Assembly: GCF_022346425.1 (NCBI RefSeq)
Contig: NZ_JAKRCW010000017.1
Coordinates: 1-38,484, forward strand
Length of the DNA: 38,484 nt
Direction: 5' to 3'
From: Pseudoglutamicibacter albus
GTDB taxonomy: Bacteria > Actinomycetota > Actinomycetes > Actinomycetales > Micrococcaceae
Shown: positions 16,976-27,029 of the stretch, in pieces
Position numbering within the stretch: position 1 is the first letter of the stretch
How the letters are laid out: the number at the start of each line of letters is the position of its first letter
Notes under the pieces: model-generated
Told to the model about the DNA's origin: nothing
Databases searched by the model: none
Seen by the model: only the letters and a program-made list of their open reading frames with translations
Position numbers and translations under genes: made by a program

Positions 16976-17079
16976 GTCAGCTGGTTGGAGGTGGATAGTC
17001 TCCATTCACGTGCCTTTCACGGATGTTTCAGACCATAGGTCTTGCTTCACCTGTTTTAGGGCGCGCGTAGCCAGCTGAC
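16976..17079 (-). promoter_or_regulatory. Candidate multibranch leader RNA of the spc operon
   Basis: The 437-bp gap between rpsQ and rplN has no convincing gene. On the minus strand GTCAGCTGG (17079-17071) can pair with CCAGCTGAC (16984-16976), a perfect 9-bp closing stem. It encloses three local hairpins: AGACC/GGTCT at 17030-17042, CGTG/CACG at 17009-17021 and GGAG/CTCC at 16987-17003. This would form a four-way junction near the 5' end of the transcript, a shape seen in ribosomal-protein leaders. The individual hairpins are short, so chance is not excluded. Confidence 0.4.
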
Positions 17080-17092
17080 GCACGGACGTTCC

Positions 17093-17122
17093 AGTCTAAC
17101 AAAAAGAAGGCCGGAACCGTAA
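17093..17122 (-). promoter_or_regulatory. Candidate spc operon promoter inside the S10 terminator
   Basis: The -10 box TAGACT (17098-17093) has an 18-bp spacer from TTACGG (17122-17117), which lies in the downstream arm of the rpsQ terminator stem. The spacer includes the terminator's T-tract. The -35 is poor by consensus, but the -10 and its context (GTTAGACTGGA) match the rplJ promoter (GTTAGACTGGA). Confidence 0.5.
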
Positions 17123-17150
17123 TCGCGTTATCGCGATCACAGTTCCGACC
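17109..17150 (-). terminator. Intrinsic terminator after rpsQ (end of S10 operon)
   Basis: The minus strand forms a 19-bp stem, GGTCGGAACTGTGATCGCG with CGCGATTACGGTTCCGGCC, containing three G-U pairs and a 4-nt loop. It is followed by TTCTTTTTGTTAG. It lies 57 bp past rpsQ and is the strongest terminator in the window. Confidence 0.93.
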
Positions 17151-17207
17151 TGTCCGGGTCAGCGTGCTACTGCCCCGTTAGCTATATAAGCTGCAGATGG
17201 TTCTGGC

Positions 17208-17498
17208 TTACTTCGCCTTTTCGACGATCTCAACCAGACGCCAGCACTTGTCCTTGGACAGTGGGCGGGTCTCAGCCACGATGACCAAGTCGCCAACACC
17301 AGCGGTGTTGTTCTCGTCGTGGGCCTTCACGCGCTTGGAACGGCGCATGACCTTGCCGTAGAGGGCGTGCTTGACACGGTCCTCAACGTTGACCACAACG
17401 GTCTTGTCCATCTTGTCGGACACCACGTAACCGCGCAGGGTTTTGCGGTAACCGCGGGCTTGTGCCTCTTCGGCCACAGCGTTCTCCTTTTCGCTCAT
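17208..17498 (-). CDS. rpsQ: 30S ribosomal protein S17
   Basis: S17 is a primary 16S rRNA binder with an OB fold. The product is 96 aa from the ATG at 17498, with [19 protein letters not shown] and the C-terminal [19 protein letters not shown]. The stop of rpmC and this ATG overlap (TGATG). A GTG one codon earlier is an alternative. GGAGG lies 7-10 bases upstream. It is the last gene of the S10 cluster. Confidence 0.97.
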   Translation of the reverse strand: MSEKENAVAEEAQARGYRKTLRGYVVSDKMDKTVVVNVEDRVKHALYGKVMRRSKRVKAHDENNTAGVGDLVIVAETRPLSKDKCWRLVEIVEKAK

Positions 17499-17791
17499 CA
17501 CTTAGCGTCCTCCGCCTTCTTGGATTTCTTCTTGGTCTTCTTCTTCTCGTCAGCCTGGGTTGCGACGACATCCTCGCGGATGCCGAGCTCGCGCTCACGA
17601 AGAATCGTGTAGATACGAGCGATGTCGCGCTTGACGGCCTTGAGACGACCATGCTGCTCGAGCTGACCGGTTGCAGCCTGGAAACGCAAGTTGAACAGTT
17701 CCTTCTTTGCGTTTGCAAGCTCCTCGTTCAGACGAGCGTTGTCCATGCCGTCGAGCTTATCGACTGCGAGATCCTTAGAACCGATAGCCAT
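17498..17791 (-). CDS. rpmC: 50S ribosomal protein L29
   Basis: L29 lies near the tunnel exit. The product is 97 aa from the ATG at 17791 ([15 protein letters not shown]). The core contains [20 protein letters not shown] and [19 protein letters not shown], and a Lys/Ala-rich basic tail of ~25 residues extends it beyond the usual ~65. An ATG three codons earlier (17800) overlaps the rplP stop and is also possible. Confidence 0.96.
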   Translation of the reverse strand: MAIGSKDLAVDKLDGMDNARLNEELANAKKELFNLRFQAATGQLEQHGRLKAVKRDIARIYTILRERELGIREDVVATQADEKKKTKKKSKKAEDAK

Positions 17792-17796
17792 TGGGA

Positions 17797-18213
17797 TCAT
17801 TCACCACCCTCGCGGCGCACAATACGCGCCTTCAGCGGAAGCTTGTGGATTGCCAGGCGAAGAGCTTCGCGTGCGACCTCTTCGGAAACGCCAGCCAGTT
17901 CGAACATAACGCGGCCTGGCTTGACGTTTGCAACCCACCACTCCGGGGAACCCTTACCGGAACCCATGCGGGTTTCGGCAGGCTTCTTGGTCAATGGACG
18001 GTCTGGGAAGATGTTGATCCAGACCTTACCGCCACGCTTGATGTGGCGGGTCATCGCAATACGTGCAGCTTCGATCTGGCGGTTGGTGACATATGCGGGA
18101 GTCAGGGCCTGGATGCCCCACTCACCGAAAGTCACCTCGGTGCCACCAGAGGCCATGCCTTTACGGCCTGGGTGGTGCTGCTTGCGGTACTTGACGCGAC
18201 GTGGAATCAGCAT
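17797..18213 (-). CDS. rplP: 50S ribosomal protein L16
   Basis: L16 helps organise the A-site tRNA region and the peptidyl-transferase centre. The product is 138 aa, beginning [19 protein letters not shown], with the signature [19 protein letters not shown]. Its start overlaps the rpsC stop by one base (TGATG). Confidence 0.98.
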   Translation of the reverse strand: MLIPRRVKYRKQHHPGRKGMASGGTEVTFGEWGIQALTPAYVTNRQIEAARIAMTRHIKRGGKVWINIFPDRPLTKKPAETRMGSGKGSPEWWVANVKPGRVMFELAGVSEEVAREALRLAIHKLPLKARIVRREGGE

Positions 18214-18995
18214 CAGGCGTTGCCTCCTTCAGCTGCTGCTGGAGCTGCTGCACCACGATCGTGACGACGGCGGCGCTCGCCACCGCGGCCACCACGGCGG
18301 TCGCCGCGACGGCCACCACGGCCTGGTGCTGCTGCCTGCTGTGCAGCCAGTTCCTTATCAGTGACGTCTCCCTTGTAGACCCAGACCTTCACGCCGATGC
18401 GGCCGAAGGTGGTCTTTGCTTCGAAGAAGCCGTAGTCGATGTTCGCGCGGAGGGTGTGCAGTGGTACGCGACCTTCGCGGTAGAACTCGCGGCGGCTCAT
18501 TTCTGCGCCACCGAGGCGACCGGAGCACTGGACACGGATGCCCTTGGCGCCGGCGCGCATCGCGGACTGGATGGCTTTCTTCATTGCACGGCGGAACGCC
18601 ACGCGGGAGGCAAGCTGCTCAGCGATTCCCTGAGCTACCAGCTGCGCATCGGTCTCTGGGTTCTTGACCTCGAGGATGTTCAGCTGAACCTGCTTGTTGG
18701 TGAGCTTCTCGAGCTCGCCGCGAAGACGGTCGGCTTCCGCGCCGCGGCGGCCGATCACGATGCCCGGGCGTGCAGTGTGGATGTCCACGCGTACACGGTC
18801 ACGGGTGCGTTCGATCTCGACCTTGGAGATGCCGGCACGATCCATGCCGTCAGTCACCAGCGAACGGATTTTGACGTCTTCCTTGACGAAGTCAGCGTAG
18901 GACTGACCCGGCAGCTTCGAATCGGCGAACCAGCGCGACACGTGGTCGGTGGTGATTCCGAGTCGGAAGCCGTTTGGATTAATCTTCTGACCCAT
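18213..18995 (-). CDS. rpsC: 30S ribosomal protein S3 with RG-rich tail
   Basis: S3 lines the mRNA entry channel and has helicase-associated activity. The product is 260 aa. The N-terminal KH domain includes [19 protein letters not shown] (the GxxG loop is GRRG). The C-terminal domain includes [20 protein letters not shown]. The last ~45 residues are an Arg-Gly-rich tail followed by Ala-rich sequence, common in actinobacteria. The gene begins immediately after the rplV stop with no spacer. Confidence 0.98.
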   Translation of the reverse strand: MGQKINPNGFRLGITTDHVSRWFADSKLPGQSYADFVKEDVKIRSLVTDGMDRAGISKVEIERTRDRVRVDIHTARPGIVIGRRGAEADRLRGELEKLTNKQVQLNILEVKNPETDAQLVAQGIAEQLASRVAFRRAMKKAIQSAMRAGAKGIRVQCSGRLGGAEMSRREFYREGRVPLHTLRANIDYGFFEAKTTFGRIGVKVWVYKGDVTDKELAAQQAAAPGRGGRRGDRRGGRGGERRRRHDRGAAAPAAAEGGNA

Positions 18996-19361
18996 TTACT
19001 TCTCCCCACCCTTCTCAGGCGTGGCAACGACCACGGTGACGTGGCTGGTGCGCTTGTTGATGCGGAATGCACGGCCTTGGGCGCGTGGCTGGAACCGCTT
19101 CATGGTTGGGCCCTCGTCTACATAAGCTTCGCTAATGTAGAGCTCGTCCTCGTTGAACGGCAGGCCCTGCTGATCGGCCTTCTGGCGCGCGTTCGCGACA
19201 GCGGAGGCGACAACCTTGTACACAGGCTCCGAAGCGCCCTGCTGGGCGAACTTCAGGATGGCCAGTGCCTCGGTCGTCTGCTTGCCGCGGACAAGATTGA
19301 CGACGCGCCGGGCCTTCATCGGCGTAACGCGCAGGTGGCGCGCAATTGCCTTGGCTTCCAT
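18996..19361 (-). CDS. rplV: 50S ribosomal protein L22
   Basis: L22 has a long beta-hairpin that reaches into the exit tunnel. The product is 121 aa, with [13 protein letters not shown] near the N-terminus and the hairpin block [20 protein letters not shown]. The hairpin appears intact, without insertions or deletions known from macrolide-resistant variants. It lies 44 bp after rpsS. Confidence 0.98.
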   Translation of the reverse strand: MEAKAIARHLRVTPMKARRVVNLVRGKQTTEALAILKFAQQGASEPVYKVVASAVANARQKADQQGLPFNEDELYISEAYVDEGPTMKRFQPRAQGRAFRINKRTSHVTVVVATPEKGGEK

Positions 19362-19405
19362 TGCTTTCCTTTCCTAAGGAAGGAGCTGCAACCTCTGACC
19401 TATGG

Positions 19406-19687
19406 TCAGCGGCGCTTGCCCTTCTTGTCGTCCTTCACGTGGCCGCGGAAAGTACGCGTCATAGCGAACTCGCCGAGCTTGTGTCCGACCATCGACTCAG
19501 TGATGAACACTGGGATGTGCTTGCGTCCGTCGTGCACAGCGATCGTGTGGCCGAGCATGTCCGGCACGATCATGGAACGGCGGGACCACGTCTTGATGAC
19601 GTTGCGGGTACCTGCTTCGTTCTGGTTCAGGACCTTCACAAGAAGGTGCTGATCAACGAAGGGGCCCTTCTTAAGGCTGCGTGGCAT
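19406..19687 (-). CDS. rpsS: 30S ribosomal protein S19
   Basis: S19 is in the head of the small subunit and interacts with S13. The product is 93 aa, beginning [19 protein letters not shown], with [20 protein letters not shown] and [18 protein letters not shown]. It lies 10 bp after rplB. Confidence 0.98.
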   Translation of the reverse strand: MPRSLKKGPFVDQHLLVKVLNQNEAGTRNVIKTWSRRSMIVPDMLGHTIAVHDGRKHIPVFITESMVGHKLGEFAMTRTFRGHVKDDKKGKRR

Positions 19688-19697
19688 CTAAGAGCTC

Positions 19698-20537
19698 CTA
19701 TCGCTTGTTCTTGCCAGTGCGGCGACGGCGCACAATGAGCTTGTCGCTGGACTTGTTAGGACGGCGCGTGCGGCCTTCCTTCTTACCGGCTGGGTTGACT
19801 GGGTGACGGCCACCGGAGGTACGGCCTTCACCACCACCGTGTGGGTGGTCAACCGGGTTCATGGAGACACCGCGAACGGTTGGGCGTACGCCCTTCCAGC
19901 GCATGCGGCCGGCTTTACCCCAGTTGATGTTGATCTGCTCAGCGTTACCGACTTCGCCGACGGTTGCGCGGCAGCGTACGTCAACGTTGCGGATTTCGCC
20001 GGATGGCAGACGCAGCTGTGCGTACTTGCCTTCGCGGGCTACCAGCTGAGCGGATGCACCAGCGGAACGAGCCATCTTGGCGCCGCCACCTGGGCGGAGC
20101 TCGATCGCGTGCACAACGGTACCCACTGGGATGTTGCGCAGCGGCAGGTTATTACCTGGCTTGATGTCAGCGTTCGGGCCGGACTCGACGCGGTCGCCCT
20201 GCTTGAGACGTTCCGGCGCTACGATGTAGCGCTTGGTGCCGTCCACGTAGTGCAGCAGTGCGATACGGGCGGTGCGGTTCGGGTCGTACTCGATGTGCGC
20301 GACCTTCGCCGGTACGCCGTCCTTGTCTGCGCGACGGAAGTCGATCAGACGGTACTGGCGCTTGTGTCCACCACCCTTGTGACGGGTCGTGATGCGGCCG
20401 GTGTTGTTACGGCCACCGGTCTTGTGCAGCGGGCGGAGAAGGGACTTCTCTGGCGTGCTGCGCGTAATTTCTGCGAAGTCGGCAACGGACGCGCCACGAA
20501 GGCCCGGCGTTGTCGGCTTGTATTTGCGAATTGCCAT
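19698..20537 (-). CDS. rplB: 50S ribosomal protein L2
   Basis: L2 is needed for subunit association and peptidyl-transferase activity. The product is 279 aa, beginning [18 protein letters not shown]. The conserved C-terminal loop [20 protein letters not shown] contains the histidine implicated in activity, and the end [11 protein letters not shown] is typical. It lies 34 bp after rplW. Confidence 0.99.
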   Translation of the reverse strand: MAIRKYKPTTPGLRGASVADFAEITRSTPEKSLLRPLHKTGGRNNTGRITTRHKGGGHKRQYRLIDFRRADKDGVPAKVAHIEYDPNRTARIALLHYVDGTKRYIVAPERLKQGDRVESGPNADIKPGNNLPLRNIPVGTVVHAIELRPGGGAKMARSAGASAQLVAREGKYAQLRLPSGEIRNVDVRCRATVGEVGNAEQININWGKAGRMRWKGVRPTVRGVSMNPVDHPHGGGEGRTSGGRHPVNPAGKKEGRTRRPNKSSDKLIVRRRRTGKNKR

Positions 20538-20571
20538 TTATTGTTCCTCGTTAAAGTGGTCTCCGGTTGCC

Positions 20572-20880
20572 TTAGGCGACCGGACCGCCGAAGATGTCGA
20601 TGGTGTCATCGCCCTGGAGGGTGACGATCGCGCGCTTGGTGTTCTTGCGCTGTCCCCAACCGAAACGGGTACGCGTACGCTTACCCGGGCGATTGCTGGT
20701 GTTGACCGATGCAACCTTGACGCCGTAGATCTCCTCTACTGCAGCCTTGATTTCGGTCTTGTTCGAGCGTGGGTCCACCAGGAAGGTGTACTGACCCTCG
20801 TCGATCAGGTTGTAGCTCTTCTCCGAAACGACCGGAGCGACGATCACGTCGTGGGCCGTGCGACGGTTGATGTTAGTCAC
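20572..20880 (-). CDS. rplW: 50S ribosomal protein L23
   Basis: L23 lies at the tunnel exit and is the docking point for trigger factor and SRP. The product is 102 aa, with [19 protein letters not shown] and [20 protein letters not shown]. The start is GTG overlapping the rplD stop (GTGA). Confidence 0.98.
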   Translation of the reverse strand: MTNINRRTAHDVIVAPVVSEKSYNLIDEGQYTFLVDPRSNKTEIKAAVEEIYGVKVASVNTSNRPGKRTRTRFGWGQRKNTKRAIVTLQGDDTIDIFGGPVA

Positions 20881-21482
20881 TTGGCGTCCTCCTTACCGGT
20901 GAAGGCGTCGAAGGCAGCCTTCGTGAAGATGACGTCATCAGCGCGGAGCACATCGTAGGTGTTGAGCTGGTCCGCGAACAGGGCGTGAACGTTCTCAAGG
21001 TTACGCACGGACAGAGCTGCGACGTCGTTGGCGCGTTCAAGCACCACGAGCAGGTTCTTCCGGGTCGTGAGGGACTTGAGGTTTTCGCGTGCCTGCTTGG
21101 TCGACGGGGTGTCGCCCGTGATGATGTCCTCTACGACGTGGATGCGATCGTGGCGGGCACGATCGGTGAGGGCGCCGCGCAGTGCAGCTGCCTTCATCTT
21201 CTTAGGGGTGCGCTGGGAGTAGTCGCGTGGCACTGGGCCGTGTGCGATACCACCGCCGCGCATCTGTGGCTCGCGGATGGAGCCCTGACGTGCACGGCCG
21301 GTCCCCTTCTGGCGGAACGGCTTGATGCCGGAGCCGGAGCGTTCAGCGCGGGTCTTGGTCTTGTGCGTACCCTGGCGGCGTGCTGCCTCTTGCGCAACAA
21401 CTACCTGGTGCAAGAGAGCAACGGAGGCCTCGGTATCGAAGATCTCTGCTGGGAGATCAACCTTTACGGTTTTGATAGCCAT
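20877..21482 (-). CDS. rplD: 50S ribosomal protein L4
   Basis: L4 extends a loop into the exit tunnel. In E. coli it represses the S10 operon. The product is 201 aa, with the tunnel loop block [19 protein letters not shown] and [20 protein letters not shown]. It lies 3 bp after rplC and overlaps rplW. Confidence 0.98.
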   Translation of the reverse strand: MAIKTVKVDLPAEIFDTEASVALLHQVVVAQEAARRQGTHKTKTRAERSGSGIKPFRQKGTGRARQGSIREPQMRGGGIAHGPVPRDYSQRTPKKMKAAALRGALTDRARHDRIHVVEDIITGDTPSTKQARENLKSLTTRKNLLVVLERANDVAALSVRNLENVHALFADQLNTYDVLRADDVIFTKAAFDAFTGKEDAK

Positions 21483-21485
21483 TGG

Positions 21486-22136
21486 TTAGGCTCCCTTCAC
21501 TGCAGTGCGAACCAGGACAACCTGGCCACGCGGACCTGGGACTGCGCCCTTGATGAGCAGGAGGTTGTTTTCTGCGTCAACACCGTGAACCGTGAGGTTC
21601 AGGGTGGTCTGACGCTCAACGCCCATGCGGCCCGGAAGCTTCTTGCCCTTGAAGACGCGACCTGGGGTCGACGCCTGGCCTACGGAGCCTGGCTTGCGGT
21701 GGTTCTTGTGCTGACCGTGGGATGCGCCTGCGCCGGAAAAGCCGTGGCGCTTCATTGCACCTGCGAAGCCCTTACCTTTGGTGGTTCCGGTGATGTCTAC
21801 CTTGGAACCGGCTTCGAACTGTTCGACGGTCAGTTCCTGACCGAGTTCGTAGTCTGCGGCGTCAGCGGTACGTACTTCAGCTACGTGGCGGCGTGGGGTC
21901 ACGCCTGCGGCCTTGAAGTGGCCGACGAGTGGCTTGGTGACCTTGGTTGGGTCTACCTGGCCGTAGCCGATCTGGATCGCGGTGTAGCCGTCGCGCTCTT
22001 CGTTGCGCAGCTGGGTGACGACGTTAGCGTCAGCCTTGACGACGGTGACCGGGATCAGGTTGTTGTCTTTATCCCAGACCTGGGTCATGCCGAGCTTCGT
22101 GCCCAGCAGGCCCTTGATGTTGCGGCTTGCGGTCAT
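21486..22136 (-). CDS. rplC: 50S ribosomal protein L3
   Basis: L3 is an early-assembly protein with an extension near the peptidyl-transferase centre. The product is 216 aa, with [19 protein letters not shown] at the N-terminus and [20 protein letters not shown] in the central extension. It lies 21 bp after rpsJ. Confidence 0.98.
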   Translation of the reverse strand: MTASRNIKGLLGTKLGMTQVWDKDNNLIPVTVVKADANVVTQLRNEERDGYTAIQIGYGQVDPTKVTKPLVGHFKAAGVTPRRHVAEVRTADAADYELGQELTVEQFEAGSKVDITGTTKGKGFAGAMKRHGFSGAGASHGQHKNHRKPGSVGQASTPGRVFKGKKLPGRMGVERQTTLNLTVHGVDAENNLLLIKGAVPGPRGQVVLVRTAVKGA

Positions 22137-22157
22137 AGTTATCTCAGCACCTCCCTA

Positions 22158-22466
22158 TTAAAGCTTGATTTCGATGTTGACATCCGCTGGCAGGTCGAGG
22201 CGCATGAGCGAATCGACGGCCTTTGGAGTTGGATCCACGATGTCGATGAGGCGCTTGTGGGTGCGCATCTCGAAGTGTTCGCGGGAATCCTTGTATTTGT
22301 GTGGGGAGCGAATCACGGTGAACGTGTTCTTCTCCGTTGGCAGCGGCACTGGGCCGACGACGGTTGCGCCGGCGCGAGTGACGGTATCCACGATCTTGCG
22401 GGCGGAGGTGTCAATGACTTCGTGGTCGTATGACTTCAGCCGGATGCGGATTTTCTGTCCCGCCAT
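22158..22466 (-). CDS. rpsJ: 30S ribosomal protein S10
   Basis: S10 is a head protein that also acts as the transcription antitermination factor NusE. The product is 102 aa, beginning [19 protein letters not shown], with [20 protein letters not shown] and [21 protein letters not shown] lies upstream of the ATG. It is the first gene of the S10 cluster and has a ~265-nt leader. Confidence 0.98.
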   Translation of the reverse strand: MAGQKIRIRLKSYDHEVIDTSARKIVDTVTRAGATVVGPVPLPTEKNTFTVIRSPHKYKDSREHFEMRTHKRLIDIVDPTPKAVDSLMRLDLPADVNIEIKL

Positions 22467-22736
22467 GCTGTCTTCCTTACGTTGTTAGCACTGTTATTGA
22501 TGTGTGCCTCACGGGTCACAGCGGTGGCAGTTAGTTCCAGGAAGGTCTGGTTCTCTATGCGCTTGCTGTAACCGGCACGCCCGGTTGCGAGCCAAATCCT
22601 AAATACTTCAGGGTTCCTTGCCTCGGCCGAGCTCCGATCCACGCACTCGGGCGTGTCTTCACCGGTGTGGTGTTCAGCGCCGTCTTCTATGCAGGGACCG
22701 TGTTGGCATCTTGGTTCTAGGCCCAAAAAGCCAACT
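22467..22736 (-). other. 5' leader of the S10 operon
   Basis: This stretch has no supported gene. A TTG-started frame overlaps rpsJ out of register and lacks a ribosome-binding site. It holds a perfect hairpin AACCGG/CCGGTT with a 5-nt loop at 22570-22586 and a GTGAGGCA motif at 22512-22505. In E. coli the S10 leader is the target of L4 control; whether that applies here is unknown. Confidence 0.4.
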
Positions 22737-22780
22737 TATCTAGTGTGGCACATCCTGTGTTGATTCACAAAATAATGTGA
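22737..22780 (-). promoter_or_regulatory. Candidate rpsJ promoter with upstream dyad
   Basis: A -10-like TAGATA lies at 22742-22737, but no good -35 is found at 16-18 bp. Instead a dyad TCACA-N6-TGTGA lies at 22765-22780, centred about 33 bp upstream of the -10. It could be a regulator site replacing a -35, or chance. Confidence 0.3.
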
Positions 22781-22829
22781 TGGGCTCAACCCCGGTTGCC
22801 TCATATCGGGTGTGGGCGGCGGGGACGCG

Positions 22830-22870
22830 AAAGGGGCCCGACTCCCCTTGCGGAGAATCGGACCCCCTTT
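22830..22870 (-). terminator. Terminator after tuf
   Basis: The arms AAAGGGGCCCGA (22830-22841) and TCGGACCCCCTTT (22858-22870) form a bulged GC-rich stem with an inner CTCC/GGAG pairing, 71 bp past the tuf stop. Only three Ts follow. It separates the str and S10 clusters. Confidence 0.75.
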
Positions 22871-22941
22871 CGTTATGGCGTTTCGTTATAGCTGGTTCAC
22901 ATCATGTCGATGTGGCCTGCGCCAGATCAGTAAGACTGGTC

Positions 22942-24135
22942 CTACTTGATGATCTTGGTAACGCGGCCCGAACCAACGGTGCGGCCACCCTCACGGATAG
23001 CGAAGCCGAGGCCCTCTTCCATAGCGATTGGCTGGATGAGCTCGACGGTCATCTCGGTGGTGTCACCTGGCATAACCATCTCGGTGCCCTCTGGGAGGGT
23101 AATAACACCGGTCACGTCAGTCGTACGGAAGTAGAACTGTGGGCGGTAGTTCGAGTAGAACGGGTTGTGGCGGCCACCCTCGTCCTTGGAGAGGATGTAC
23201 ACGTTTGCCTCGAACTCGGTGTGTGGGGTGATCGAGCCTGGCTCGACAACAACCTGACCGCGCTCAACGTCTTCACGCTTGAGACCGCGCAACAGCAGAC
23301 CACAGTTCTCGCCAGCCCATGCTTCGTCGAGCTGCTTGTGGAACATCTCGATACCGGTAACGGTGGTCTTCTGCAGTGGGCGCAGACCAACGATCTCAAC
23401 CTCGGAGTTAAGCTTGAGGGTACCGCGCTCTGCACGGCCGGTAACAACGGTACCGCGACCGGTAATGGTGAAGACGTCCTCGATTGGCATCAGGAATGGC
23501 TGATCCTTCTCGCGGACTGGGTCTGGGATGTACTCGTCAACAGCGTTCATGAGCTCCATGATGGAGTCAGCCCACTTCTCGTCGCCCTGCAGCGCCTGGT
23601 AAGCGGAAACGCGGATGACTGGAGCCTCATCACCGTCGAAGCCCTGGGAGGACAGAAGTTCGCGAACCTCCATCTCGACGAGGTCGAGGAGCTCTTCATC
23701 GTCAACCATGTCGCACTTGTTGAGTGCAACGAGCAGTGCAGGAACGCCAACCTGGCGTGCCAGCAGAACGTGCTCGCGAGTCTGAGCCATTGGGCCGTCG
23801 GTAGCAGCAACCACGAGGATTGCGCCGTCCATCTGAGCAGCACCGGTGATCATGTTCTTGACGTAGTCAGCGTGGCCTGGAGCGTCAATGTGTGCGTAGT
23901 GACGCTTCTCGGTCTCGTACTCCACGTGGGAGATAGAGATGGTAATACCGCGCTGGCGCTCTTCCGGAGCGGAGTCAATGGTATCGAAGTCACGCTGGAC
24001 GTTGGTGTCAGACGGGAAACGGTCTGCCAATACCTTCGAGATAGCGGCGGACAGCGTCGTCTTACCGTGGTCAACGTGGCCGATGGTGCCGACGTTTACG
24101 TGCGGCTTAGAGCGGTCAAACTTTGCCTTTGCCAC
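22942..24135 (-). CDS. tuf: Elongation factor Tu
   Basis: EF-Tu delivers aminoacyl-tRNA to the ribosome as a GTP complex. The product is 397 aa, full length. GTPase motifs: GHVDHGKTT (G1), DAPGHADY (G3) and NKCDMVDD (G4). Domains II and III follow, with [13 protein letters not shown] and [15 protein letters not shown]. The start is GTG with a perfect AGGAGG five bases upstream. It is separated from fusA by a 242-bp gap with its own hairpins. Confidence 0.99.
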   Translation of the reverse strand: MAKAKFDRSKPHVNVGTIGHVDHGKTTLSAAISKVLADRFPSDTNVQRDFDTIDSAPEERQRGITISISHVEYETEKRHYAHIDAPGHADYVKNMITGAAQMDGAILVVAATDGPMAQTREHVLLARQVGVPALLVALNKCDMVDDEELLDLVEMEVRELLSSQGFDGDEAPVIRVSAYQALQGDEKWADSIMELMNAVDEYIPDPVREKDQPFLMPIEDVFTITGRGTVVTGRAERGTLKLNSEVEIVGLRPLQKTTVTGIEMFHKQLDEAWAGENCGLLLRGLKREDVERGQVVVEPGSITPHTEFEANVYILSKDEGGRHNPFYSNYRPQFYFRTTDVTGVITLPEGTEMVMPGDTTEMTVELIQPIAMEEGLGFAIREGGRTVGSGRVTKIIK

Positions 24136-24320
24136 AGATTCCTCCTAGAACTGTTTTCAGCAAACTTCCTACTGCTCACTCTTTTGGTGAGCAAGCTATC
24201 AATCAGTTTACTGATGGCGTGTTGGTTTATGAAAATTCAGCGGGATCCAGTGAGATCTGCCTCACCTTAGCGGTGATCCCTGTTCGTCCGCCGGCCAGCC
24301 TGTAAAGCTGCTCCGGCGGT
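24136..24320 (-). other. Leader region of tuf
   Basis: This stretch has no gene. It holds a hairpin GCTCAC/GTGAGC with a 7-nt loop at 24174-24192, shortly before the AGGAGG site, and a GTGAGGCA motif at 24265-24258. A weak promoter may be present (TTTCAT, 18 bp, TAAACT), which would allow separate tuf expression. Confidence 0.35.
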
Positions 24321-24365
24321 GAACGAGTGGGCGGTACTACTCGCGGCAGTGCCGCCCACTCGTTC
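24321..24365 (-). terminator. GC-rich hairpin after fusA
   Basis: A perfect 14-bp stem, GAACGAGTGGGCGG/CCGCCCACTCGTTC, with a 17-nt loop begins 12 bp past the fusA stop. No U-tract follows on the minus strand. It may reduce readthrough, or protect or mark a 3' end, rather than fully terminate. Confidence 0.6.
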
Positions 24366-24377
24366 TACCCACAGGAA

Positions 24378-26492
24378 TTACTCGCCGCGGGACTTCTGGA
24401 TGATCTCGTCCGCGACGCTCTTCGGCACCTCGGCGTAGCTGTCGAAGACCATCGAGTACACGGCGCGTCCCTGCGTACGGGAACGCAGGTCGCCGATGTA
24501 GCCGAACATCTCCGAAAGCGGAACCTGAGCCTTGACGACGCGAACGCCCTGAGCGTCATCCATCGACTGGATGGAGCCGCGGCGGGAGTTCAGGTCACCG
24601 ATGACATCGCCCATGTACTCTTCTGGGGTGCGGACCTCAACGGCCATGACCGGCTCGAGCAGAACCGGGTTGGCACGCTTCATGGCTTCCTTATAAACCT
24701 GGGAGCCTGCGATCTTGAACGCCATTTCAGACGAGTCAACATCGTGGTATGCACCGTCGAGCAGGGTTGCCTTGACGCCGACCATCGGGTAGCCAGCCAG
24801 GACACCGAGTTCCATGGCTTCCTGGATACCCTGGTCAACGGATGGGATGTATTCGCGTGGAATACGGCCACCGGTGACGGCATTCTCAAACTCGTAGATG
24901 GTGTCGCCTTCGACCTCGAGAGGTTCGAAAGTGACCTGGACCTTTGCGAACTGGCCGGAACCACCGGTCTGCTTCTTGTGGGTGAAGTCGACCTTCTCCA
25001 CGGTGCGGCGGATGGTTTCGCGGTATGCAACCTGTGGCTTACCGACGTTCGCTTCAACCTTGAATTCGCGCTTCATGCGGTCGACGAAGACGTCGAGGTG
25101 CAGCTCGCCCATGCCGCCGATTTCGGTCTGGCCGGTTTCGTCGTTAAGAGAAACGGTGAAGGTTGGGTCTTCAGCGACGAGCTTCTGGATCGCGTTGGAG
25201 AGCTTCTCCTGGTCGCCCTTGGTCTTCGGCTCGATAGCAACGAAGATCACTGGCTCTGGGAAGGTCATCGATTCGAGTATGATCGGAGCATCGGATGCGC
25301 ACAAGGTGTCACCAGTGGTGGTGTCCTTGAGGCCGATGACCGCGTAGATGTGGCCTGCTACGATCTCTTCGACTGGCTGTTCCTTGTTCGCGTGCATCTG
25401 GAACATCTTGCCGATGCGTTCGCGCTTACCCTTGGTCGAGTTCAGGATCTGAGCACCGGATTCGAGGCGGCCCGAGTAGACGCGGATGAAGGTCAGGGTG
25501 CCGAAGAATGGGTGGGATGCGATCTTGAACGCGAGAGCCGAGAACGGCTCGTCGACGGATGGCTTACGGGTCAGCTCAACCGTCTCGTCCTTCGGGTCGG
25601 TACCGTGCATCGGTGGAACGTCCAGCGGCGATGGCAGGTAGTCGACGATGGCGTCGAGGATTGGCTGAATGCCGCGGTTCTTGAACGCGGAGCCGCAGAA
25701 GACTGGGTAGGCTTCGTCGGCAACGGTCAGCTTGCGGATACCGGCCTTGAGCTCAGCTTCGGTGATTTCCTCGCCTTCGAGGTACTTCTCCATGAGCTCT
25801 TCGTCAGCTTCTGCGACGTCTTCGACGAGCTTTGCGCGGTATTCCTCAGCCTTGTCCTTCAGATCAGCTGGGATCTCTTCAGTGGTGTACTTCTGGCCGA
25901 GGGATACGTCACCCTTCGAATCAGCTTCCCACTTGAGAGCCTTCATGCTGACGAGGTCAACAACGCCAACGAAATCGCTCTCAGCGCCGATTGGCAGCTG
26001 CATCACGAGTGGCTTAGCGCCCAGACGGGAGACGATGGTTCCTACCGTGTGGTAGAAGTCAGCGCCCATCTTGTCCATCTTGTTGACGAAGCAAATGCGT
26101 GGAACGCCGTACTTGTCTGCCTGACGCCACACGGTCTCGGACTGCGGCTCAACGCCTTCCTTGGCGTCGAAGACAGCGACAGCGCCGTCGAGAACGCGCA
26201 GGGAACGCTCAACTTCAACGGTGAAGTCAACGTGGCCTGGGGTGTCGATGACGTTGATCTGGTTGTCATTCCAGTAAGCGGAGACTGCAGCGGAGGTAAT
26301 GGTAATACCGCGCTCCTTCTCCTGCTCCATCCAGTCGGTCGTCGATGCACCGTCGTGCGTCTCGCCGAGCTTGTGGTTCACACCCGTGTAGAACAGGATG
26401 CGTTCCGTAGTAGTGGTCTTGCCCGCATCGATGTGGGCCATAATGCCGATGTTGCGGACCTTCTTAAGGTCGGTGAGCACGTCGAGTGCCAC
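24378..26492 (-). CDS. fusA: Elongation factor G
   Basis: EF-G catalyses GTP-dependent translocation. The product is 704 aa. G motifs: [16 protein letters not shown] (G1), [16 protein letters not shown] (G3) and [10 protein letters not shown] (G4). The switch region has [11 protein letters not shown]. Domains II-V follow in order, with [19 protein letters not shown] in domain III. The start is GTG. It lies 66 bp after rpsG with a perfect hairpin in between. Confidence 0.99.
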   Translation of the reverse strand: MALDVLTDLKKVRNIGIMAHIDAGKTTTTERILFYTGVNHKLGETHDGASTTDWMEQEKERGITITSAAVSAYWNDNQINVIDTPGHVDFTVEVERSLRVLDGAVAVFDAKEGVEPQSETVWRQADKYGVPRICFVNKMDKMGADFYHTVGTIVSRLGAKPLVMQLPIGAESDFVGVVDLVSMKALKWEADSKGDVSLGQKYTTEEIPADLKDKAEEYRAKLVEDVAEADEELMEKYLEGEEITEAELKAGIRKLTVADEAYPVFCGSAFKNRGIQPILDAIVDYLPSPLDVPPMHGTDPKDETVELTRKPSVDEPFSALAFKIASHPFFGTLTFIRVYSGRLESGAQILNSTKGKRERIGKMFQMHANKEQPVEEIVAGHIYAVIGLKDTTTGDTLCASDAPIILESMTFPEPVIFVAIEPKTKGDQEKLSNAIQKLVAEDPTFTVSLNDETGQTEIGGMGELHLDVFVDRMKREFKVEANVGKPQVAYRETIRRTVEKVDFTHKKQTGGSGQFAKVQVTFEPLEVEGDTIYEFENAVTGGRIPREYIPSVDQGIQEAMELGVLAGYPMVGVKATLLDGAYHDVDSSEMAFKIAGSQVYKEAMKRANPVLLEPVMAVEVRTPEEYMGDVIGDLNSRRGSIQSMDDAQGVRVVKAQVPLSEMFGYIGDLRSRTQGRAVYSMVFDSYAEVPKSVADEIIQKSRGE

Positions 26493-26520
26493 GGTGTCTC
26501 CCTTACGGTTGAGGTGTCAA

Positions 26521-26549
26521 TACCCGGTGGCGAGGATCGCCACCGGGTA
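26521..26549 (-). terminator. Perfect 13-bp hairpin between rpsG and fusA
   Basis: TACCCGGTGGCGA and TCGCCACCGGGTA form a perfect 13-bp stem with a 3-nt loop, 9 bp past the rpsG stop and 28 bp before the fusA start. The minus strand continues TTGACACC, with no U-tract. It lies inside the str gene group, so complete termination seems unlikely. Attenuation or mRNA processing are alternatives. Confidence 0.65.
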
Positions 26550-26558
26550 GAACGTGGA

Positions 26559-27029
26559 TTACCAGCGGTAGTGAGCGAACGCCTTGTTGGCTTCCGCCAT
26601 CTTGTGAGTATCCTCGCGGCGCTTGACTGCTGCGCCGAGGCCGTTGGAGGCGTCCAGGATCTCGTTCATGAGGCGTTCGGTCATGCTCTTCTCGCGGCGG
26701 ACCTTCGAGAAGCCGACCAGCCAGCGCAGCGCGAGCGCAACCGAGCGACCAGGCTTGACCTCAACAGGGACCTGGTAGGTTGCGCCACCGACGCGGCGGG
26801 AGCGAACCTCAAGTGCAGGCTTGATGTTTTCGATGGCCTTCTTGAGGGTGGCTACCGGGTCGTTACCGGTCTTAGCCTGGGTGCCTTCAAGTGCGCCGTA
26901 GACAATGCGCTCTGCGGTGGACTTCTTACCGTCTACGAGCACCTTGTTGATCAGCTGGGTGACCAGTGCGGAGCCGTATACCGGATCGTTGACAATTGGA
27001 CGCTTGGGAGCTGGACCCTTACGAGGCAT
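26559..27029 (-). CDS. rpsG: 30S ribosomal protein S7
   Basis: S7 nucleates head assembly of the small subunit. The product is 156 aa, beginning [20 protein letters not shown], with [20 protein letters not shown]. Its ATG shares a base with the rpsL stop (TAATG), showing translational coupling. Confidence 0.99.
   Translation of the reverse strand: MPRKGPAPKRPIVNDPVYGSALVTQLINKVLVDGKKSTAERIVYGALEGTQAKTGNDPVATLKKAIENIKPALEVRSRRVGGATYQVPVEVKPGRSVALALRWLVGFSKVRREKSMTERLMNEILDASNGLGAAVKRREDTHKMAEANKAFAHYRW

Noticed and set aside
16661-17005. 114-aa minus-strand ORF in the spc leader
   Set aside because: It overlaps rplN out of frame, has no convincing Shine-Dalgarno and no recognisable sequence. 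The leader is better explained as untranslated.
22436-22726. 96-aa minus-strand ORF in the S10 leader
   Set aside because: It starts with TTG without a ribosome-binding site and runs into rpsJ in another frame.
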